A DNA stretch of 64,000 nt from JAIQFL01 sp035295745 (GTDB lineage Bacteria; Acidobacteriota; Terriglobia; Bryobacterales; Bryobacteraceae). Positions within the stretch are counted from its first letter, which is position 1. Each line of letters starts with the position of its first letter. This document shows positions 61,183 through 64,000 of the stretch, one piece after another. Position numbers and translations under genes: made by a program. A model generated the notes under the pieces. It worked only from the letters and a program-made list of their open reading frames with translations. It was not told where the DNA came from and ran no database searches. The stretch spans positions 1 through 64,000 of the forward strand of contig DATGIL010000091.1 of assembly GCA_035295745.1 (NCBI GenBank), in the 5' to 3' direction.

Positions 61183-62986
61183 TCCGGGCAGTCTGAAGCG
61201 CGGCCGGTTTACCTATTTCCCGGTGGTTCCGGGACGTCTGGAGTTCGCAATCGAGATCCGGCAGGCCATCCTGCGGGACCGTCCCGGCGTGGTGGCTCTG
61301 GAGCTGCCGGTGACCCTGCAAGACGCCTGGATGAAAGCAGTAGCGCGGCTCCCGGAGATGTCCCTGATCTTCTATCCGGATGATGCCAGCGGAGGCGATC
61401 AGGCTGTCTATGTTCCCGTGGAGCCGGCCGATCCTTTTACGGAAGCGATCCGCACGGGACTGGAGGTCGGCGCCGAAATCGTATTTGCCGACCCCGATGC
61501 CGGGCAACGCCCGCACCTCAAGGACAATTACCCGGATACCTACGCCGTGCGGCACATCGGCCTCTCCAAGTATGTAGAGGCGTATCGCGTATATCCGCAG
61601 CCCCGGTCGGAGGAGCTGTCGCGGCATGCCGCCGGAATCGCCTGGAAACTGCAAGGCACCGACCCGCTGGCCAATGTGTTGGTGGTGGTATCTCTCAACC
61701 TGCTCGATCCGGTATTGGACGCCATGGAGGAGCCGCAGGCGCAGCCGTTGGCGCGGACCCGCCGGGAAGGCGTCGAGCTTTTTAACCCGCACCCCGAATC
61801 GCTGGGGGAGATCACCATCGAGTATCCGGCGTTGCAGTGGCGCTTTGAAAATTTCCGGCTCCTGATGACCGATGGCAATGCGATCGATCGCCGGCACGCA
61901 CAACTCGCGGTATTTCGCGATGCCGAGAAGCAATACGAGGCCGCCACCGGAGAGAGGATCGCGCACTGGCAGCGCCGCCTGCTGGCGCGCTACACCCGCA
62001 ACCTGGCTCTCGCGGCCAGCGAGCTTTCGGCGGGAATCTTCGACCTGACCGTGGCGGCGCGGGGTATCGCCGACGATAACTTCGCGTGGGACGTCTGGCA
62101 GGTCGCCGGCCTTTATCCTCCGCAGAAACTGAATTCGGACGTGATGACTGTGCGGATCTCGGGCGATGAAGTCTGGTTGGACACGCGCCGCATCCGCCTG
62201 CGGCGCCGTCTGCCGAGCACCAAGCAGCGGTTGCGCCCCGTCGGCATCAAGCCTCGCAAGAAGGAGAAAGTCCCCGGGGAGTGGGCCAGCCAATTGAATG
62301 GCGGGGGCATCTGCTCCTACCCGCCTGAGGACTTGGTAGTCGAGGACTACGGCCGCTACCTGAAGCGAAAAGGCAAGAGCATTCTTTCGGAGGAGCGGGT
62401 GCGTGTGGAACCCTTTACCACATCGATTCTCGACGGAATCGATTTGCGGGAGACCATCCGCAAGTGGTACGAACACCGCATCTATGTGCGCCAATTCCAG
62501 AAGATCCATGGCGAAGTCGGCTCGGTCGTGGTGATCTTCGATGAAGACCGGGACAACCGATATCCGTACATGACCACGTGGCTGGGCGAGAATCAGAACG
62601 AATCCGACATGGCCTTCTACTCCACGTTTCCTTTCGACAACCTGGTGGGGCCAGGAATCGGACGCGCCGAGTATGGCGGATTTCTGATGAGTCTGCCGCC
62701 GCGAAGAATGTACGATGTCTGGCAGGATCAGGACTATGCGTTCGCCGAGTCGAAGTCTGAACGCCTGCTGTTGGCGGCGCTCGATTACTCAATCCAGCGT
62801 TTTGTTGTCTACGTAGCGAGCAAGCCGCCCCGTTCCATCTTCAAAGCGATCGCTTCCCGGGCGGGACGGACCATCATCTACATTCCGATCGGCCAACTCT
62901 CGCCGGTTTCATTGAAGAAGATCCGTGTGGTGCACGTCCTCGACGGGTATGACAAGAGGGAGATTGCGAAAGACTACTTGTGGTAG
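61154..62986 (+). CDS. Large unrecognised protein partnered with MoxR ATPase
   Basis: A 610-aa soluble protein that I do not recognise. No vWA MIDAS motif, signal peptide or membrane helix is visible, though MoxR partners often carry vWA domains. Blocks that look conserved: GVELFNPHPESLGEITIEYP, a basic patch RRIRLRRRLPSTKQRLRPVG, an acidic VVIFDEDRDNRYPYMTTWL, GPGIGRAEYGGFLMSLPPRR and a C-terminal part KPPRSIFKAIASRAGRTIIY then IPIGQLSPVSLKKIRVVHVL. The C-terminus may be a Rossmann-like fold. ATG 61154 lies inside the end of the ATPase gene. The stop overlaps the convergent HU gene by 13 bases. Confidence 0.8.
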   Translation: MSEEIDLLPDPGSLKRGRFTYFPVVPGRLEFAIEIRQAILRDRPGVVALELPVTLQDAWMKAVARLPEMSLIFYPDDASGGDQAVYVPVEPADPFTEAIRTGLEVGAEIVFADPDAGQRPHLKDNYPDTYAVRHIGLSKYVEAYRVYPQPRSEELSRHAAGIAWKLQGTDPLANVLVVVSLNLLDPVLDAMEEPQAQPLARTRREGVELFNPHPESLGEITIEYPALQWRFENFRLLMTDGNAIDRRHAQLAVFRDAEKQYEAATGERIAHWQRRLLARYTRNLALAASELSAGIFDLTVAARGIADDNFAWDVWQVAGLYPPQKLNSDVMTVRISGDEVWLDTRRIRLRRRLPSTKQRLRPVGIKPRKKEKVPGEWASQLNGGGICSYPPEDLVVEDYGRYLKRKGKSILSEERVRVEPFTTSILDGIDLRETIRKWYEHRIYVRQFQKIHGEVGSVVVIFDEDRDNRYPYMTTWLGENQNESDMAFYSTFPFDNLVGPGIGRAEYGGFLMSLPPRRMYDVWQDQDYAFAESKSERLLLAALDYSIQRFVVYVASKPPRSIFKAIASRAGRTIIYIPIGQLSPVSLKKIRVVHVLDGYDKREIAKDYLW

Positions 62987-63294
62987 CCGTTGGCCGAGGC
63001 GTCGCCGGGTGTATCTTCCGATGACTTCATCGCCGATTTGAGCTCCACGCCCGCCGCGAATCTCGGGACCCGTTTGGCCGCGATCTCGATCGAGCGTCCG
63101 CTCCTGGGATTGCGCACCTTGCGCGCTTTACGATGCGTCACACCAAAGGTTCCGAATCCGGCGATCGTCACACGATCTCCCCTTACGAGGCTGTTCTGGA
63201 TCCCCTCCAGAAAGGCATCCAACGCAAGGGCCGCCTGGGAGCGGGTCAGCCGCGCGTCCGTAGCAATCTTACCGACCAGATCTTTCTTGTTCAC
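62974..63294 (-). CDS. HU-family DNA-binding protein
   Basis: A 106-aa nucleoid protein. It begins VNKKDLVGKIATDARLTRSQ (initiated with Met at GTG 63294, with AAAGAG six bases upstream), keeps the HU core GDRVTIAGFGTFGVTHRKAR then KVRNPRSGRSIEIAAKRVPR, and has an extra hydrophilic tail of about 15 residues (SSEDTPGDASANGYHK). HU dimers bend DNA. A GTG at 63312 is in frame but lacks a ribosome site. Confidence 0.94.
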   Translation of the reverse strand: MNKKDLVGKIATDARLTRSQAALALDAFLEGIQNSLVRGDRVTIAGFGTFGVTHRKARKVRNPRSGRSIEIAAKRVPRFAAGVELKSAMKSSEDTPGDASANGYHK

Positions 63295-63470
63295 GAGGCA
63301 CTCTTTATGCACGCGACTAATATCAGAAGACGCGTGCCGGTGTCAACCACAGGACGGCGGAAAACAAGCTGCCAGCATGCGGCCTCGATCGCACATGCGG
63401 CCCCGGTCCAACTAGAAGTTTTTCCTGCATTGTTCTATACTGCCCGTTCGGAATACGTGGAGAACTTTTC

Positions 63471-63575
63471 ATGCAAGATACGGTGAGGTTGGTCGCCCTC
63501 GTTTTGCTCATCATCGTGATCGTGATCATTTTCCTGCGGCGAAAGCGCAAGAAAAAGACGGAGGACGAGTTCTAA
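63471..63575 (+). CDS. 34-aa single-pass membrane peptide
   Basis: A short gene with GGAGAA (63459-63464) six bases before its ATG. The product MQDTVRLVALVLLIIVIVII (helix to about residue 22) continues FLRRKRKKKTEDEF, a membrane helix followed by a strongly basic, then acidic tail, so the C-terminus faces the cytoplasm. I do not recognise the family. The good ribosome site, the helix and the position-specific charge pattern support it as real despite its size. Confidence 0.6.
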   Translation: MQDTVRLVALVLLIIVIVIIFLRRKRKKKTEDEF

Positions 63576-63728
63576 CCGAACCGCCGTTCGCCTCTTCGAA
63601 TACGCAGCGGGTACGGTGGAAGCCCTAGCCCACCGTGCGATCGCCCTAGACGCTTACTACCTAAGTAACAGAGACCCTATTACCGTCTGTCTATCGACTC
63701 GCCTCCTCATTTCCCGCACACTGGCGCT

Positions 63729-64000
63729 GTGAACCAGCATCTTGCGCTTCTATTTTTCCTGACGGCATCCGGTGGATTCGCGGACACCATTCAGTTCACT
63801 GCACTTCCGGTAAATACGCAGTACGGCACTTATAACGGGTACGCCTCCGCCACAATCAACGGCACCCCTCTGGAGGCCCTGATCTGCGACGACTTCAATC
63901 ATGAGACGTTTGTGCCATCGGGACCGATGGATTTTTCCCTCTCCACCCTGACCGGCTCAAACCCACTGCAGAACGCGAGGTTTGTCGATCCCAATCAGCA
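63729..64000 (+). CDS. Secreted PEP-CTERM-like protein, N-terminal part (cut by window edge)
   Basis: About 90 codons lie inside the window. GTG 63729 opens a signal peptide (LALLFFLTASGGFADTIQF), then YGTYNGYASATINGTPLEAL and ICDDFNHETFVPSGPMDFSL. This N-terminus, with ICDDF soon after the signal, is one I know from acidobacterial proteins that end in a PEP-CTERM sorting signal; the C-terminus is outside the window, so this is not confirmed. The upstream 153 bases show no clear promoter to me. Confidence 0.65.
   Translation, partial: MNQHLALLFFLTASGGFADTIQFTALPVNTQYGTYNGYASATINGTPLEALICDDFNHETFVPSGPMDFSLSTLTGSNPLQNARFVDPNQ

Noticed and set aside
1..64000. tRNA, rRNA or known riboswitch genes
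   Set aside because: I saw no T-loop (GGTTCGA) with matching stems in intergenic gaps, no rRNA-like sequence and no known riboswitch core; a covariance search was not possible.

Overview
The window looks like chromosomal DNA of an Acidobacteriota member, most likely of the Solibacter/Bryobacterales type. This rests on family content and style, not on a search: two very large orphan FtsX/MacB-type permeases (ADOP class), a TonB-dependent receptor with an N-terminal carboxypeptidase-regulatory-like domain, Tat-exported Gfo/Idh/MocA oxidoreductase and sulfatase, ECF sigma factors paired with Ser/Thr kinase-propeller or CHAT proteins, a PEP-CTERM-like secreted protein, high GC and many dispersed palindromic repeats. 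P- and L-ring genes show a diderm flagellum.

Layout. 0-2.2 kb (minus): start of a Gfo/Idh/MocA oxidoreductase, a cupin and an APC permease. 2.4-5.5 kb: TonB-dependent receptor, then a tandem array of 79-80 bp palindromic units (5.5-6.03 kb). 6-10 kb: SppA protease, an AhpD-like protein and two unrecognised coupled genes. 10.2-12.9 kb (minus): an NtrC-type response regulator translationally coupled to a protein with a DisA_N/DAC-like C-terminus. 13-17 kb (plus): Tat-exported oxidoreductase, GH27 alpha-galactosidase, MmcQ/YjbR protein and an iron-sulfur HhH-GPD glycosylase. 17-26.7 kb: PEBP and DUF1028 proteins, a decayed transposase, a VIT/vWA protein, a glycosyltransferase-like membrane protein, an ADOP permease and a membrane protein. 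26.6-27.8 kb: the junction of two convergent genes exists in three imperfect tandem copies. 27.6-34 kb: sulfatase, a secreted protein, DUF445 protein and a second ADOP permease with a palindromic operator over its promoter.

34.3-42.1 kb holds two adjacent signalling modules: ECF sigma plus Ser/Thr kinase with beta-propeller, then a TPR-CHAT protease-like protein with a strongly structured leader, coupled to an ECF sigma factor and a zinc-finger anti-sigma-like membrane protein.

42.1-60.25 kb is a flagellar locus. A minus-strand rod/ring operon (flgF-flgG-flgA-flgH-flgI-flgJ) is followed by a divergent plus-strand operon (fliK-unknown-flgD-flgE-fliN-fliO-fliP-fliQ-fliR-flhB-flhA-flhF-fliA-SpoA protein-unknown). 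It lacks flhG between flhF and fliA, has a minimal flgD and carries two SpoA-domain proteins. 60.3-63.3 kb: a MoxR-type ATPase overlapping an unrecognised 610-aa gene, then HU. The end holds a 34-aa membrane peptide gene and the start of a secreted protein.

Two dispersed repeat families recur: a two-hairpin REP-like element (about nine copies, some inside gene ends) and a longer palindromic unit shared by the 5.5 kb array and the 26.7-27.6 kb triplication. No tRNA, rRNA or CRISPR array was recognised.
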